Shown in pieces: positions 17,746 to 26,727 of a DNA stretch of 64,000 nucleotides. Position 1 is the first letter of the stretch. The number at the start of each line of letters is the position of its first letter. Where the stretch lies: positions 7,918,165-7,982,164 of the forward strand of contig NZ_FYEY01000001.1 of assembly GCF_900187385.1 (NCBI RefSeq), given 5' to 3'. This stretch comes from Streptomyces sp. 2114.4. Its GTDB lineage: Bacteria; Actinomycetota; Actinomycetes; Streptomycetales; Streptomycetaceae. Made by a program: the position numbers and the translations under genes. Under the pieces are notes generated by a model that saw nothing but the letters and a program-made list of their open reading frames with translations, made no database searches and was not told the DNA's origin.

Positions 17746-19940
17746 TGGGCTTCTTCGACGAGGTGGACCGCGTCACCCAGTCGGCCCGCGACACCTTCGC
17801 CGACGGGGTGCAGACCGTCACCCACGGCACGTCGAGGCTGCTTGATGACGTGGGCGCACACGGCTGGGCGGACAAGGCCGACGCAGCCGGCTCCTGGGCG
17901 GCCGAGGGGCTGGGTGCCCAGACCCGCGAGCTCGAGCTGAACGAGACCGACGACCCCGCCCTGCTGCTGCACGGGGACGCGAGCAGCATCCGTAAGTCCG
18001 CCCGGCAGGTGAAGAAGTTGGGCGCGGCCTTCGAGCGTACCGGCCTTGCGCTGCGGAAGATGGATCCCTCGGACTGGCACGGAAAGGCCGCCGACCGCTT
18101 TCGCGAGAAGGTGCAGACCCACCCCAAGCGCTGGCTGAGCGCCGCCGACTCGTTCGAGGACGCGGCCGCTGCGCTGGATCACTACGCCGACACGGTCGAG
18201 TGGGCGGGTAAGCAGGCCCGCGAGGCGGTCGAGCGGTGGAAGCGGGCCCAGAAGCTGACCGTGGCGGCCGTGGAGCAGTACAAGCGCAAGGTCGACGACT
18301 ACACCGAGCAGGCCGACGCCGACGGGCAGCAGTCCCCGCAGAAGCCGGGCCCGTTCCACGACCCCGGCGACGAGGGACGCAAGTCCGCGGAGCACCTGCT
18401 CAAGACGGCCCGCAGCCAGCGCGACAGCGCCGGCGCCCAACTGGCCGTGAAGCTCGCCCGAGGCACCGGCCGGGCACCGGCCGAGCCCCAGGGCTTGGAC
18501 CGCCTCAAGCGCGAAGTCGGCAACACGGTGAAGAACCAGCTGGTCGGGGCCGAGCACCAGCTGGGCGGCATCGTCAAGACCGGCACCTCGTTGCTGCGCC
18601 TGGTCCGCACGGTCAACCCCCAGGACCCCTACAACCTGACCCACCCGGCCGACTACACCACCCACCTCACCGGTGTCGCCGGCGGCCTGATTCACACTGC
18701 CAACCACCCCACCGAGCTGGTCAAGGGCTTCATCGGCGAGGGTTGGAGCACCGACCGCAACCAGGCCATCGGCGCCTTCGCGACGAACTTCCTCGGCGGC
18801 GGAGGAGCCGCGAGCAAGGTAGGAGCCAAAGCCGTCGCCCACGGCATGGAAAGCGCTGCCGCCAAAGACGCCGCCAAGACCGTCGGCCAGACCGGCGCCA
18901 AGGACGCCGCTGAGCACTCTGCGGCGACCGGTGCCTCCCACGCGGCCGGGGCGAAGGCCTTCGAAGACGTCGGAGGCGGCCTCGGCCAGGACCTCTCCCA
19001 TCTGGAGCCCAACCTGGCCATCCAGAACGTTGATCAAGCCGCCGCGCACTCCTTCGACAGCATGGCGACCGACGGCATGAGCTCCGACCTCAACAAGCTC
19101 GAAAACAGCTTCGGGCTCAGCAGCGGGCCGAATCCGAAGGACATAGACCCCAGCTTCTTTATGGGCGGGCCCAAGGAAGCCCCACCGGGTTGGGGCGACG
19201 ACGGCTTCACGGTGGGCGACTCTCATGGCGGGGCTAGCACAGAGGCGAGCCACTCGCTTCCGGATGAGGTTCCACCCGAGACGCCGAAGCAACCAGAGCC
19301 CTCGGGGCAGTCGAACTTCGACGAACTACCCGATGCCGAGAAGCACAAGATCGCCAGCGAGGAACTGTTCGATGGTGCGCGCCGCTTTGACTCCGAGGCC
19401 GAAGCGCATGAGTTCGGGCGAAGTCACTGGGACGGGTTTCGGAAGGAGCTGGACGATGCTCAGTATGATGCCTTGCATGAGTACACAGGCGAAGGTCTTC
19501 CCTATGACTACAAGGCTCTCAACAACGACTTGCGAGGCCTAACGCACAGCGATGATCCAGAGATGGCGCAGCGCATAGCCAGAATCGACGAAGCGCTGGC
19601 CAAAAAGCCACTCCCGCAGGACATCGAGGTCCTACGAGGCACCGGGTACGATCATTGGTTGTCAGAATTCAACATTGACGATCCTACGGACCTGGTCGGT
19701 AAGTCAGTGCAAGAGAAGGGCTTCATGTCGACCGCAGTAGGGAAGGCGACATTCGTCCATCAGCCCGCAATGCTTCATCTGCGTGCGCCCGAAGGGACGC
19801 CGGCGGCATACGTCGAAGATGTCAGTCACTTCGGCGGAAACGAGAACGAGATCGTGCTCGGACGTGGTCGCAACATTCATTTCAAACAAGTATTTATGGA
19901 TGAAAAGGGTAAGTACCACATCTACGGAGAGATATCATGA
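17745..19940 (+). CDS. Polymorphic toxin with ADP-ribosyltransferase domain
   Basis: 731 residues. The N-terminal about 230 residues are helical with DWHGKAADRFREKVQTHPKR, the W-x-G-x-A-A-x-x-F pattern of WXG-type type VII substrates. A variable Ala/Gly-rich linker follows. The last about 160 residues match ADP-ribosyltransferase exoenzymes: R631 in VLRGTGYDHW, S662-T663 in KGFMSTAVG, and E700-x-E702 in NENEIVLG, i.e. the R-S-E triad. Such domains transfer ADP-ribose from NAD to target proteins or nucleic acids. The domain end uses less extreme GC than the N-terminal part, typical of swapped toxin tips. Upstream and downstream genes overlap it by 1-4 bases. Confidence 0.82.
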   Translation: MGFFDEVDRVTQSARDTFADGVQTVTHGTSRLLDDVGAHGWADKADAAGSWAAEGLGAQTRELELNETDDPALLLHGDASSIRKSARQVKKLGAAFERTGLALRKMDPSDWHGKAADRFREKVQTHPKRWLSAADSFEDAAAALDHYADTVEWAGKQAREAVERWKRAQKLTVAAVEQYKRKVDDYTEQADADGQQSPQKPGPFHDPGDEGRKSAEHLLKTARSQRDSAGAQLAVKLARGTGRAPAEPQGLDRLKREVGNTVKNQLVGAEHQLGGIVKTGTSLLRLVRTVNPQDPYNLTHPADYTTHLTGVAGGLIHTANHPTELVKGFIGEGWSTDRNQAIGAFATNFLGGGGAASKVGAKAVAHGMESAAAKDAAKTVGQTGAKDAAEHSAATGASHAAGAKAFEDVGGGLGQDLSHLEPNLAIQNVDQAAAHSFDSMATDGMSSDLNKLENSFGLSSGPNPKDIDPSFFMGGPKEAPPGWGDDGFTVGDSHGGASTEASHSLPDEVPPETPKQPEPSGQSNFDELPDAEKHKIASEELFDGARRFDSEAEAHEFGRSHWDGFRKELDDAQYDALHEYTGEGLPYDYKALNNDLRGLTHSDDPEMAQRIARIDEALAKKPLPQDIEVLRGTGYDHWLSEFNIDDPTDLVGKSVQEKGFMSTAVGKATFVHQPAMLHLRAPEGTPAAYVEDVSHFGGNENEIVLGRGRNIHFKQVFMDEKGKYHIYGEIS

Positions 19941-20986
19941 GTGGCGATCGCCCGCCGAAAGACGGTGGGACTCCCCAAGGCCCATTGTCGGAGGACGTGC
20001 ACCTCACGCTTGTGGGCGGCCCCGAGGAATACGGCAGGAGTCCAGCCGGACCCGTTCGGTACATCGCTTACTGCAATCCCGCGGGCGCTATCGGTTATCT
20101 GTGGATGGCGGCGGACGGCTCTGACAACGCCGGTTCCATCCCGAGCCCAGAGCAGGGGTATCGCGCCATCAACGCGCGGGGCTTCTGGATCCAGCGCATG
20201 CGGGAGGCGAAGGCACGCGGTTTGACGCCAGAGCAGGCACTGAACTGGCTGTTGGACTCCCAGGTGGGAGGCATGCCTTTCCCGGGCCGAGTGTCGCGCA
20301 GGTCCGGAGGAGAGATGGAGAGTCTGGAGGCGCTCCGGACCCGGATCAAGTCGTTCCCGGAGGTCAAGGAGCCGCCGTATCTGCGCACTCACTCCTATTC
20401 GAGGCGGACTGTCGAATCGGACGGACGGCAAAGGCTGCTCGTACCGAAGATCACCGACGACATGCGGAAGTCGACTGTCCTCGCTCCGGGCAAGCGGATG
20501 ATCGCCATCGATCCGGAGTACCCACTCTTCAGCGGCGTCCCCCTCGAAGGGATCGTCGGGGACTGGCAGATCGACCAGGACGGCGGGTTCGGCGACTTCG
20601 TCCGTAACCGGCACTACCGCCCCACCCCGACGGCGGTCGGAATGCTTCGGGCAGAGAACACGGTGGAGCGGGCCGTCCAGCTCAGGCTGCTCGGCCGCAT
20701 TACGGAGGACGAACTTCTGAAGGAGCTGCGCTCCGCTCAGGTCCTGGTCCCCGTGGAGGACGACGGCAGTACGCCGCGCCTCCGGGAGCGCGGCCCCGGA
20801 GAGCGCCCATTCTTGCTGATGTACACCGGAGCGCGCCACGCACCGCAGGGCGGGGAGCATTGCCGCTGGATGAACGCCGCGGAGGTGGCGGGTCGCATGA
20901 TTAATCTCAACATCGAGATCGACGAGGGGAGCGCGGCATGCCTCGACATTGCGGCTTCCAAGGTGGCGGTGAGCCCTTTCGGCTGA
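19937..20986 (+). CDS. Type VII secretion-associated protein, probable immunity
   Basis: 349 residues; ATG overlaps the toxin stop (ATGA), so the two are coupled. No signal peptide. The middle (RTHSYSRRTVESDGRQR, GFGDFVRNRHYRPTPTAVG) and the C-terminal GARHAPQGGEHCRWMNAAE and NLNIEIDEGSAACLDI segment are typical of SseB-containing proteins that follow toxin genes in Streptomyces. Position directly after the toxin makes an immunity role the simplest reading; a secretion chaperone is the alternative. Confidence 0.6.
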   Translation: MSGDRPPKDGGTPQGPLSEDVHLTLVGGPEEYGRSPAGPVRYIAYCNPAGAIGYLWMAADGSDNAGSIPSPEQGYRAINARGFWIQRMREAKARGLTPEQALNWLLDSQVGGMPFPGRVSRRSGGEMESLEALRTRIKSFPEVKEPPYLRTHSYSRRTVESDGRQRLLVPKITDDMRKSTVLAPGKRMIAIDPEYPLFSGVPLEGIVGDWQIDQDGGFGDFVRNRHYRPTPTAVGMLRAENTVERAVQLRLLGRITEDELLKELRSAQVLVPVEDDGSTPRLRERGPGERPFLLMYTGARHAPQGGEHCRWMNAAEVAGRMINLNIEIDEGSAACLDIAASKVAVSPFG

Positions 20987-21081
20987 CCCTGAGACGCTAT
21001 CCGCTTACCGAACGTGATCCTTCGATTCGGCTTGGGCGGGCATGAACTCCGGCTGGCGGCGGGGGAGATAGAGCGGTTCGT

Positions 21082-21168
21082 CCCGACCGGGTTCCGTCCC
21101 AGTGTCCCGTCGTACCCGCACATCGCACACGCGAAGGCATAGGCGCGCAGTACTTCTTCGGCGAATCC
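21082..21168 (-). pseudogene. HNH endonuclease fragment (ScoMcrA-like)
   Basis: Encodes FAEEVLRAYAFACAMCGYDG then TLGRNPVG. The CxxC plus GYDG in this setting is the zinc-binding start of the HNH domain of ScoMcrA-type restriction endonucleases. Both the N-terminal domain and the catalytic His-Asn-His region are missing. It stops beside the left end of the IS701 element. Confidence 0.55.
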
Positions 21169-21176
21169 TGACCTAG

Positions 21177-22759
21177 TACTCCAGCAGGATTTCGCTGTCT
21201 GACCTGGTCTTTCGCCGGGTGGCGGGAGTGTAGCGCGGCTTCGATCGTGTGGGGGCGGTCTCACGGGGACCGCCCCTCGATCGTGCGACAACGTCGCAGG
21301 TAGTGGCAGCGGCGGGCGACTGCTTGGCGCTGGCGGCGCCAGTTCGACCAGCTCAGCGCGTGACGTCGTCCGCGGTGTCCACTCAAGTGCGGGGGCCGGG
21401 CACGACAAGCTGCCATGAGTCGCCGAACCTCTGCCACTGTGAGCCCGATGACCCCGGCCGTCCCACCTGTTCTGCCCCCTTTTCCCGGACCTGGTGTGCC
21501 GTAGCGGCCAGGAAGGCGTGCGCGAGCATGGCCAGAGTGATGTGCCGATACCAGCCCACGTAGCGGCGGACCTCGTACTGGTCCAGGCCGCACTCGTTCT
21601 TCGCGGCCTGGAAGCACTCCTCGATCGCCCAGCGCGCCCCGGCGACCCGCACCAGTTCCTGGACCGTGGTCTGAAGGGGTGCGTAGGCGAGGTAGTAGGC
21701 GATCTCGTCGGGCTTGCTGATGCTGCGTCGGGCCAGTGCCCACCGCATCCGGTGGGGGACCTCGCCCTGGTAGTCGAACTCGGCGACGGCCGGCACCCGC
21801 ACCGCTGCCCAGTGGTAGACGCGGGGCCCCTTCGCGCCGTCGCCGCAGGAGATCTTCTCCCGCGCTTCGTCCGGGGCCTGCGCGAACAGGCCCTCGATCC
21901 GTGAACAGCCCACGCTGAACTGGGACTTGGGGACGGCCAGTACGTAGCCGACACCTGACTGTTCCAGCAGCCGGCGGAAGCGGTTGTCCTGGCCGTAGGC
22001 GGAGTCGGCGGTGACCCAGGCGATAGGCAGTGGCGAGGCGAGGGCCCGCAACACGATATGCCGGGCCAGTTCGCCCTTGGTAGCGAATCCCCGCTCGTCG
22101 GGGACCCTTGCGGTGCGGCAGCGCTCCCGGTCCTCGGTCCAGGACTTCGGGAGGTAGAGCTCGCGGTCGACCAGAGCCCGGCCGCGGGCGGAGGCGTAGG
22201 CAGCAAAGACTCCGATCTGGCAGTTCTCGGTCCGGCTGGCGGTTCCGGAGTACTGGCGCTGGACCCCGGCTGAGGTGGTGCCCTTCTTGATGAACCCGGT
22301 GTCATCGATGATCAGGACGCCGTCGGTCTCGCCGAGCTTGTCGGCGACGTATTCCTGCAGGTCGTCACGGATGTCGTTGGGCTCCCACTTCGATCCAGCG
22401 AGGAGGTGCTGCAACCCATCAGGCGTGCGGTGGCCAGCCTGTTCGGCCAGCTGCCAGCTGTTCTTGCGGGCCACCGAGGCGAGCAGCCCGCGTACGTAGT
22501 CACGCATGCGTCGGCGGAGCTCGACTCGGCCGAAGCGGTGCCCGATGGTCAGGAAGAGATCATCCAGTTCAAGGTCCCACTGCGCGGCGGCATACTCGGT
22601 GATCACCCTCGGAGGCCGCCCCGCCGTTGCCACTACCTGCGACGTTGTCGCACGATCGAGGGGCGGTCCCCGTGAGACCGCCCCCACACGATCGAAGCCG
22701 CGCTACACTCCCGCCACCCGGCGAAAGACCAGGTCAGACAGCAAAATCCTGCTGGAGTA
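21177..22759. mobile_element. IS701-family insertion sequence
   Basis: Long inverted repeats of about 140 bp at both ends: left TACTCCAGCAGGATTTCGCT and right the complement of ACTCCAGCAGGATTTTGCTG. The flanks are CTAG (21173-21176) and TTAG (22760-22763), both of the YTAG type used by this family but not identical to each other, so the two flanks probably come from different insertions or a deletion. The right end lies inside a CRISPR leader. Confidence 0.85.
21261..22606 (-). pseudogene. IS701-family transposase, frameshifted
   Basis: Starts VITEYAAAQWDLELDDLF; then HRTPDGLQHLLAGSKWEPN, GVLIIDDTGFIKKGTTSAGV (DDE first Asp), AWVTADSAYGQDNRFRRL (second Asp) and ARWAIEECFQAAKNECGLDQ (Glu), the complete DDE set of IS701-type transposases. 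Near 21480, beside a G-rich run, the frame shifts; the original C-terminus (LTVAEVRRL, SWSNWRRQRQAVARRCHY) continues in another frame to 21261. Straight reading ends at 21383. Loss of the last 40 residues may inactivate it. Confidence 0.83.
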
Positions 22760-22861
22760 TTAGAAGCGCTTTGCCAATTCGTGATTCAAAAAACTCCGGT
22801 CATGCACCCGCCTGAATCTACCGGGCCACACAGCTCCCCACAGAAACTACCTGACCAGGAT
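22760..22861 (-). promoter_or_regulatory. CRISPR leader copy 6, array-proximal end lost
   Basis: Begins TTAGAAGCGCTTTGCC directly at the IS701 end and continues with the common leader. The first 20 or so bases and the array that should lie to its left are missing, apparently removed with the IS insertion or a later deletion. Confidence 0.78.
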
Positions 22862-23054
22862 CAGCCCACCTCCACCTGCACAAAGAGCACTTCGCGCCGC
22901 GGACGGCCCGCTTGGTCACCGCCGGCTCACCTCCGCCTGTGCCGCGAGCATGTGATCTCTTGCCAGAGCTGATCCCACTCGCGCGAAGACCGCTCGCGCT
23001 CGGCCGGCGCCACAGGTCCGGAGTTCGGCTCACCTCCGCCTCCGCGGAGAGCAC
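22862..23054 (-). CRISPR. CRISPR array 9 (3 clear repeats, no leader)
   Basis: Decayed repeats at 22862 and 22923, possible vestige near 22968, and a clean repeat (loop GGAG) at 23026-23054. No leader to the right; a small gene follows. Confidence 0.75.
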
Positions 23055-23136
23055 ATGAGCTTGACGGTGGAGCCGAGGTCCTGGAGCGGCTCGCTGCTGC
23101 TCGCAACTGCGCAGCTCAGCGGCCGTTGTCTCGATC

Positions 23137-23340
23137 ATGAGCGATAAGGGTTGAGCGAATCATCGCCTCGTGGACAGCATCGTCGACGTCGACGAGCAGC
23201 GACAGCAGGTCATGACACTGCCCCAGGCACAGGTGGCGATCGCGCTGCTGCAGCTGCTGACCAGCGGCGAAGGCGAGGGTACGCACGCTGCCCAGCGCCT
23301 GGCGGGGAACCTGGCCCGGCGCCTGCTGGCCGAGAGCTGA
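23137..23340 (+). CDS. Small conserved protein, possible nonsense near start
   Basis: The segment from GTG 23170 encodes VDSIVDVDEQRQQVMTLPQA, IALLQLLTSGEGEG and AAQRLAGNLARRLLAES. It is clearly paralogous to the gene at 46706-46905. In frame upstream lies ATG 23137 (MSDKG) matching the paralogue's start, but a TGA (23152-23154) separates the two. Either GTG 23170 is the true start or the gene is broken at codon 6. Function unknown; one of a family of about 70-residue Streptomyces proteins. Confidence 0.5.
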
Positions 23341-23362
23341 CCGCACAGTAGGGCTCTGAGGA

Positions 23363-23551
23363 TCAGAGGGAACGAAACTCGAAGAAGGCCGCGAAGAAGA
23401 AAACCACGACCAGCACGCAGGCCAGCAGGATCGCGCCGACGAGTACCGCGACGACTCCCGCGCTCACCGCACATCCGATTCTTGCCGCACGGTCAGCCTG
23501 AGCTTTCGCGGATTCGTACTCACTGTCGTTGTTCCAGTCGTCGCCGGTCAC
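23363..23551 (-). CDS. Small single-pass membrane protein
   Basis: 62 residues: a charged N-terminus (VTGDDWNNDSEYESAKA) then one hydrophobic segment of about 25 residues (GVVAVLVGAILLACVLVVV, FFFAAFF) and a short tail EFRSL. GTG at 23551 follows GGGGGG; an in-frame ATG at 23572 or 23581 is also possible. No family recognised. Confidence 0.55.
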   Translation of the reverse strand: MTGDDWNNDSEYESAKAQADRAARIGCAVSAGVVAVLVGAILLACVLVVVFFFAAFFEFRSL

Positions 23552-23640
23552 GGCACCCCCCGTCTTGAGCATAGGCCCCAACGGGTCGGGGCTGGTTGTC
23601 TCCAGATCGAAGCCGGCCAGCCGGCCAAGATGCCAGGGCT

Positions 23641-23905
23641 CTATGCCTCGTTGCCGTGGCAGGCACAGGGGCAGGGCGCCCCGGTGAACTTATTTGTCAG
23701 TCTGCAGCAGGCGTGCAGCCTTCGCGCCCAGCCCATGGCGTCGGGAACGTCGGCTGGCTCGATGCGGAGTGCGGTGTCGTATGCGGTGGATAGGTAGGGC
23801 GGCAGGTCGATCGCGGCGAGGATCTGGGCGGGCAGGCGTTCGCTGGTCGAGCCGGGCGGGTTGACGCAGCCGGGGGTGAGGTTCGGGCCGGGGATTAGTT
23901 GACGT
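23641..23905 (-). pseudogene. Cys-containing coding fragment without start
   Basis: One frame reads PGPNLTPGCVNPPGSTSERL, DLPPYLSTAYDTALRIEPAD and ends RLTNKFTGAPCPCACHGNEA. Composition and Cys/His motif look genuinely coding, but the frame opens after a stop at about 23925 with no start codon. It abuts the stop of the upstream fragment (23892-24179) and was probably part of the same operon or protein. Confidence 0.4.
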
Positions 23906-24179
23906 GCTGGCCGTCTCGCTCACCACGGGCAGCGGCCAGGACCGCATCCGTCTGGCCGCCGGCGATGGCCTGGATCGGGGACTGCTCGTCGAGATGCGGG
24001 TTCATATCGACCATCCACGCGCGGGCGATGTTGTCGCCGTTTCGCTGGTAGCTGGAGGCGATGAGGTCGTAGGCGAGGATCGCGTCGGCCCGCTGGCGCG
24101 GGGTGGCGAGGAGGGCGGCGATCCGCGGGCCGAACTGGATTGCGAGGAAGCGGGCGTCGGGGTTGTCGAGGGCGAGCGG
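23892..24179 (-). pseudogene. Xre/MbcA-like antitoxin C-terminal fragment, cut by CRISPR
   Basis: Encodes PLALDNPDARFLAIQFG, AYDLIASSYQRNGDNIARAW and NPHLDEQSPIQAIAGGQTDA. The W-x(4)-NPxLxxxSPxxA pattern is that of the DUF2384/ParS-type toxin-binding domain of Xre-RES modules. The gene begins in mid-protein at the edge of the CRISPR repeat 24180-24208, so its DNA-binding N-terminus is lost. No RES toxin follows. Confidence 0.5.
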
Positions 24180-24208
24180 CGGCTCACCTCCGCCTGCGCG
24201 GAGAGCAC
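24180..24208 (-). CRISPR. Solitary CRISPR repeat
   Basis: A full repeat (loop GCAG) followed by one spacer and a partial second repeat (CCGGCTCA) that runs directly into a leader of the cas3-adjacent type at 24243. It is the last trace of an array. Confidence 0.75.
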
Positions 24209-24242
24209 CGGATGGCCATGCCCTCCAGGACGCCGGGCACCG

Positions 24243-24430
24243 GCTCATGAGGCCCTTCGCCACCTGCGACGTTAGGGGCGGTTTGCGTTTTCCTGACTCA
24301 AGGAGCGGTTGTTCTGCATGTGCGTGAAATCTGCCCCTGCGAATCGCTCTGTGGGTGCGCTGTCAGTGGCTGCTGCTATGCCTGTTGGAGTCACAACGTC
24401 GTGATTGGGGTGGGGCATGTCGGGGCCCTC
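24243..24430 (-). promoter_or_regulatory. Second copy of the cas3-side leader with relic of cas3 start
   Basis: Shares CCTTCGCCACCTGCG, GTTTGCGTTTTC, TGACTCAAGG, GCATGTGCGTGAA, then GTCACAACGTCGTGAT and GGGGTGGGGCATGTCGG, in the same order as the region 28511-28680 upstream of cas3, including the start codon context of cas3 (GGGCTATGTCGGAGCC). After ATGTCGG the similarity to cas3 stops and CRISPR-like sequence takes over. Confidence 0.75.
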
Positions 24431-24567
24431 CCCGCGCGTGCGTGGATTAGCCGCAGCTGTTCGTCTTTCATGGCGCTGGGACTATCCCCGCCTGCGCGGA
24501 GAGCACGTTGCGAGCGCCGGTCACGAGCCGCGCACCAACGGCTCACCTACGCCTCCGCGGAGAGCAC
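24424..24567 (-). CRISPR. CRISPR array 10 (2-3 repeats)
   Basis: Clear repeats at 24478 (GGGACTATCCCCGCC type) and 24539 (loop GGAG); a decayed one may lie at 24424. Leader follows at 24568. Confidence 0.75.
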
Positions 24568-24687
24568 CTTCGCGACCTGCGCCGTTAGGAGCGTTTTGCC
24601 GATTCGTGATTCAAGGAACGCCGGTCATCCACCCGCATGAATCTACCGGGCCACACGACCCCTCGCAGGCAACTGCCCGGCCCGAAA
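24568..24687 (-). promoter_or_regulatory. CRISPR leader copy 7
   Basis: Common leader, nearly identical to 7867-7987 including the downstream GCAACTGCCCGGCCCGAAAC stretch, so it belongs to a duplicated block. Confidence 0.82.
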
Positions 24688-24776
24688 CGACTCACTCCGT
24701 CTGCGTAGAGAGCGCCAGATGCAGCTCGGCGGACGGGCATCCCGCGGCGGTTCACCTCCGCTCGCGCGGAGAGCAC
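24688..24776 (-). CRISPR. CRISPR array 11 (2 repeats), duplicate of array 3
   Basis: Repeats at 24688 and 24748 and the spacer between them match 7988-8076 base for base over almost the full length; here the array keeps its leader (24777). Confidence 0.85.
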
Positions 24777-24880
24777 CCTTCGAAGCCTGTGACGTTAGGG
24801 TCGGCTTTGCCGATTCGTGATTCAAAGCAGTCGTGCACCCGCTCGAATGCCCGGGCCACGCACGCTTCGCAGGCCTCCGG
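24777..24880 (-). promoter_or_regulatory. CRISPR leader copy 8 (divergent)
   Basis: Recognisable as a leader from CCTTCGAAGCCTG, GTTAGGGTCGGC and TTTGCCGATTCGTGATTCAA, but with several changes from the common form. Confidence 0.7.
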
Positions 24881-24911
24881 CAGACCCGCAGACCCGCAGA
24901 CCCGCAGACCG
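24881..24911. repeat. Short tandem repeat (CAGACCCG x4)
   Basis: The 8-mer CAGACCCG is repeated almost four times in a row just after leader copy 8. Confidence 0.85.
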
Positions 24912-25018
24912 CACCCAGAGAATCAGCCACTGGTGGCGTGCCGGAGCGGGCAGGCGTGTCGTTGAATAGCTCAGAACCTTCAGCCGCCTCGCGGCCAGCC
25001 GAAGGACGGTCCCGACCG

Positions 25019-25564
25019 ATGAGCATCGAGTCCGCCGACTACAACCACGGCGTCGACCCCGAACGCGCCCTCAAGTACGCCATCCAACACATCCGCGGCG
25101 ACCGCGCCCAGATCGTCGAGGGCGTCATCGAGCCGGTGTCACCGACCTGGGACCACGAAACGACCGCGGAGACGATCCGCGACCAGATCCGAGCCCGCGC
25201 CCGCGAACTCGACTGCGTCACCGGCTCCGGCAACCTCGACCTGCCCGGGTCCAGCAACTGGTACGTACCAGATATCGCGGTGGTACCCGCCGCGGTCGCA
25301 AAGGGCGCTGGTGCACTGCTGCCCTCGGACACACTCCTCGTCGTCGAGGTCACCAGCGAGTCCAATGCGGAAAGTGAAACGCCGTCGGTACGCGGAGTAC
25401 GGGGCGCCGCTCTACCTACTGGTCGACCGTCAAGAGCGTTCGGTAACTCTGTACTCGGAGCCATGCCAACTCGGCTACACACGAGCAGACGGCCCCACCC
25501 CTACGGCACCACAGTACGGATCCCGGAGCCATTCGGCCTCGACCTGGACACCAACGGCCTGTAG
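25019..25564 (+). pseudogene. Uma2-family endonuclease, two compensating frameshifts
   Basis: N-terminal MSIESADYNHGVDPERALKY, then VPDIAVVPA and TLLVVEVTSESN, the D...(E)VxS core of the PD-(D/E)XK-like Uma2 fold. Just after, the frame shifts near 25367 into KVKRRRYAEYGAPLYLLVDR and VTLYSEPCQLGYTRA, and shifts back near 25500 to PYGTTVRIPEPFGLDLDTNG and the stop. Both segments are normal Uma2 sequence, so two indels broke the gene. Ribosome site GAAGGACGG precedes ATG 25019. Uma2 proteins are very common in Streptomyces; their role is not settled. Confidence 0.75.
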
Positions 25565-25581
25565 CCCGCGGTTCAACCATG

Positions 25582-26341
25582 CAGTTCACCTCCGCCTTCG
25601 CGGAGAGCACGCTCCGCCCCGGCCGAAGCGGGTGACCGACTACGGCCCACCTCCGCCTTCGCGGAGAGCACCCGCCCGGCCGCGGAGAGTGCGCAGGGCC
25701 CGACGGCTCACCTCCGCCTCCGCGGAGAGCACGGTCCTCGAAGGCGTGCTGCCCCAGGCGGTCGTGGCCCACCTCCGCCTTCGCGGAGGGCACCGTGTCG
25801 GCTGTGCAGCCATGCTCTGCTCGGCCGGCCCACCTCCGCCTTCGCGGAGAGCGCTGCTGGTCCTTAGCCGCCAGCCGGCGCAGCCACGGCCCACCTCTGC
25901 CTTCGCGGAGAGCACTGCTGGGGCCTCGCTACCGCGGGGCTCTCAGCGGCCCACCTCCGCCTTCGCGGAGAGCACCGGTCGGCCTGCCGGTTCGCGGACA
26001 CCTGGATTGGCTCACCTCCGCCTCCGCGGAGCGCACGTCGTTCACTGCTCTCTCCTCGTGCGGTGACGGGGCTCACCTCCGCCTCCGCGGAGCGCACGTG
26101 AGCTGGTCGCCGTTGCGCTCGTTCGCCTGCGGCTCACCTCCGCCTCCGCGGAGCGCACAGAGTCGGCAGCAGCACCAGCACGCGGCCGCCCGGCTCACCT
26201 CCGCCTCCGCGGAGCGCACCCGTGGGATCATCGGAGAGCAACACAGCACCACGGCTCACCTCCGCCTCCGCGGAGCGCACTTGGCCTCGCTAGCCCTGTT
26301 CAGCTCGCGCATCGGCTCACCTCCGCCTCCGCGGAGCGCAC
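25582..26341 (-). CRISPR. CRISPR array 12 (13 repeats)
   Basis: Repeats at 25582, 25643, 25704, 25765, 25826, 25887, 25947, 26008, 26069, 26130, 26191, 26252 and 26313. Six of the seven leader-distal repeats have loop GAAG (25704 has GGAG); the six leader-proximal ones have loop GGAG and the GTGCGCTCC start, again a switch in repeat type along the array. Leader at 26342. Confidence 0.95.
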
Positions 26342-26459
26342 CTTCGCGACCTGCGCCGTTAAGAGCGTTTTGCCGATTCGTGATTCAAGGAACGCCGATC
26401 ATGCACCCGCCTGAATCTACCGGGCCACACGGCTCCCGCAGGCACTACCTGGCCAGGAT
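26342..26459 (-). promoter_or_regulatory. CRISPR leader copy 9
   Basis: Common leader directly after the last repeat of array 12, nearly identical to copies 1 and 2. Confidence 0.82.
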
Positions 26460-26727
26460 CAACCCACCTCCGCCTCCGTGGAGAGCACTCCTCAGCGTCC
26501 GGCGAGAGTCGGCCGGGGGTCGGCTCACCTCCGCGGAGAGCACCCTTCGCGCGCTCTGGTCGCCGCGTCCTTGGTCGGCCCACCTCCGCCTCCGCGGATA
26601 ACACTGTCGCCGCCTTCGTAGTCTCTCTGCCGCCGCCGGCCCACCTCCGCGCGTGCGGGGAGCAGGCCTTCGACACACGGGCTGCGTTGCGCGCCGCGGG
26701 GACCATCCCCTCGGGCACGGGGAGCAC
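26460..26727 (-). CRISPR. CRISPR array 13 (5 repeats, decayed)
   Basis: Repeats at 26460, 26521 (internal 6-base deletion), 26576, 26637 and 26698; the last two drift toward the GGGACCATCCC repeat style. No leader on the right. Confidence 0.8.

Noticed and set aside
17559..19292. 577-codon reverse ORF over the toxin gene
   Set aside because: Antisense of a better supported gene with WXG and ART motifs; composition is that of a third-position shadow.
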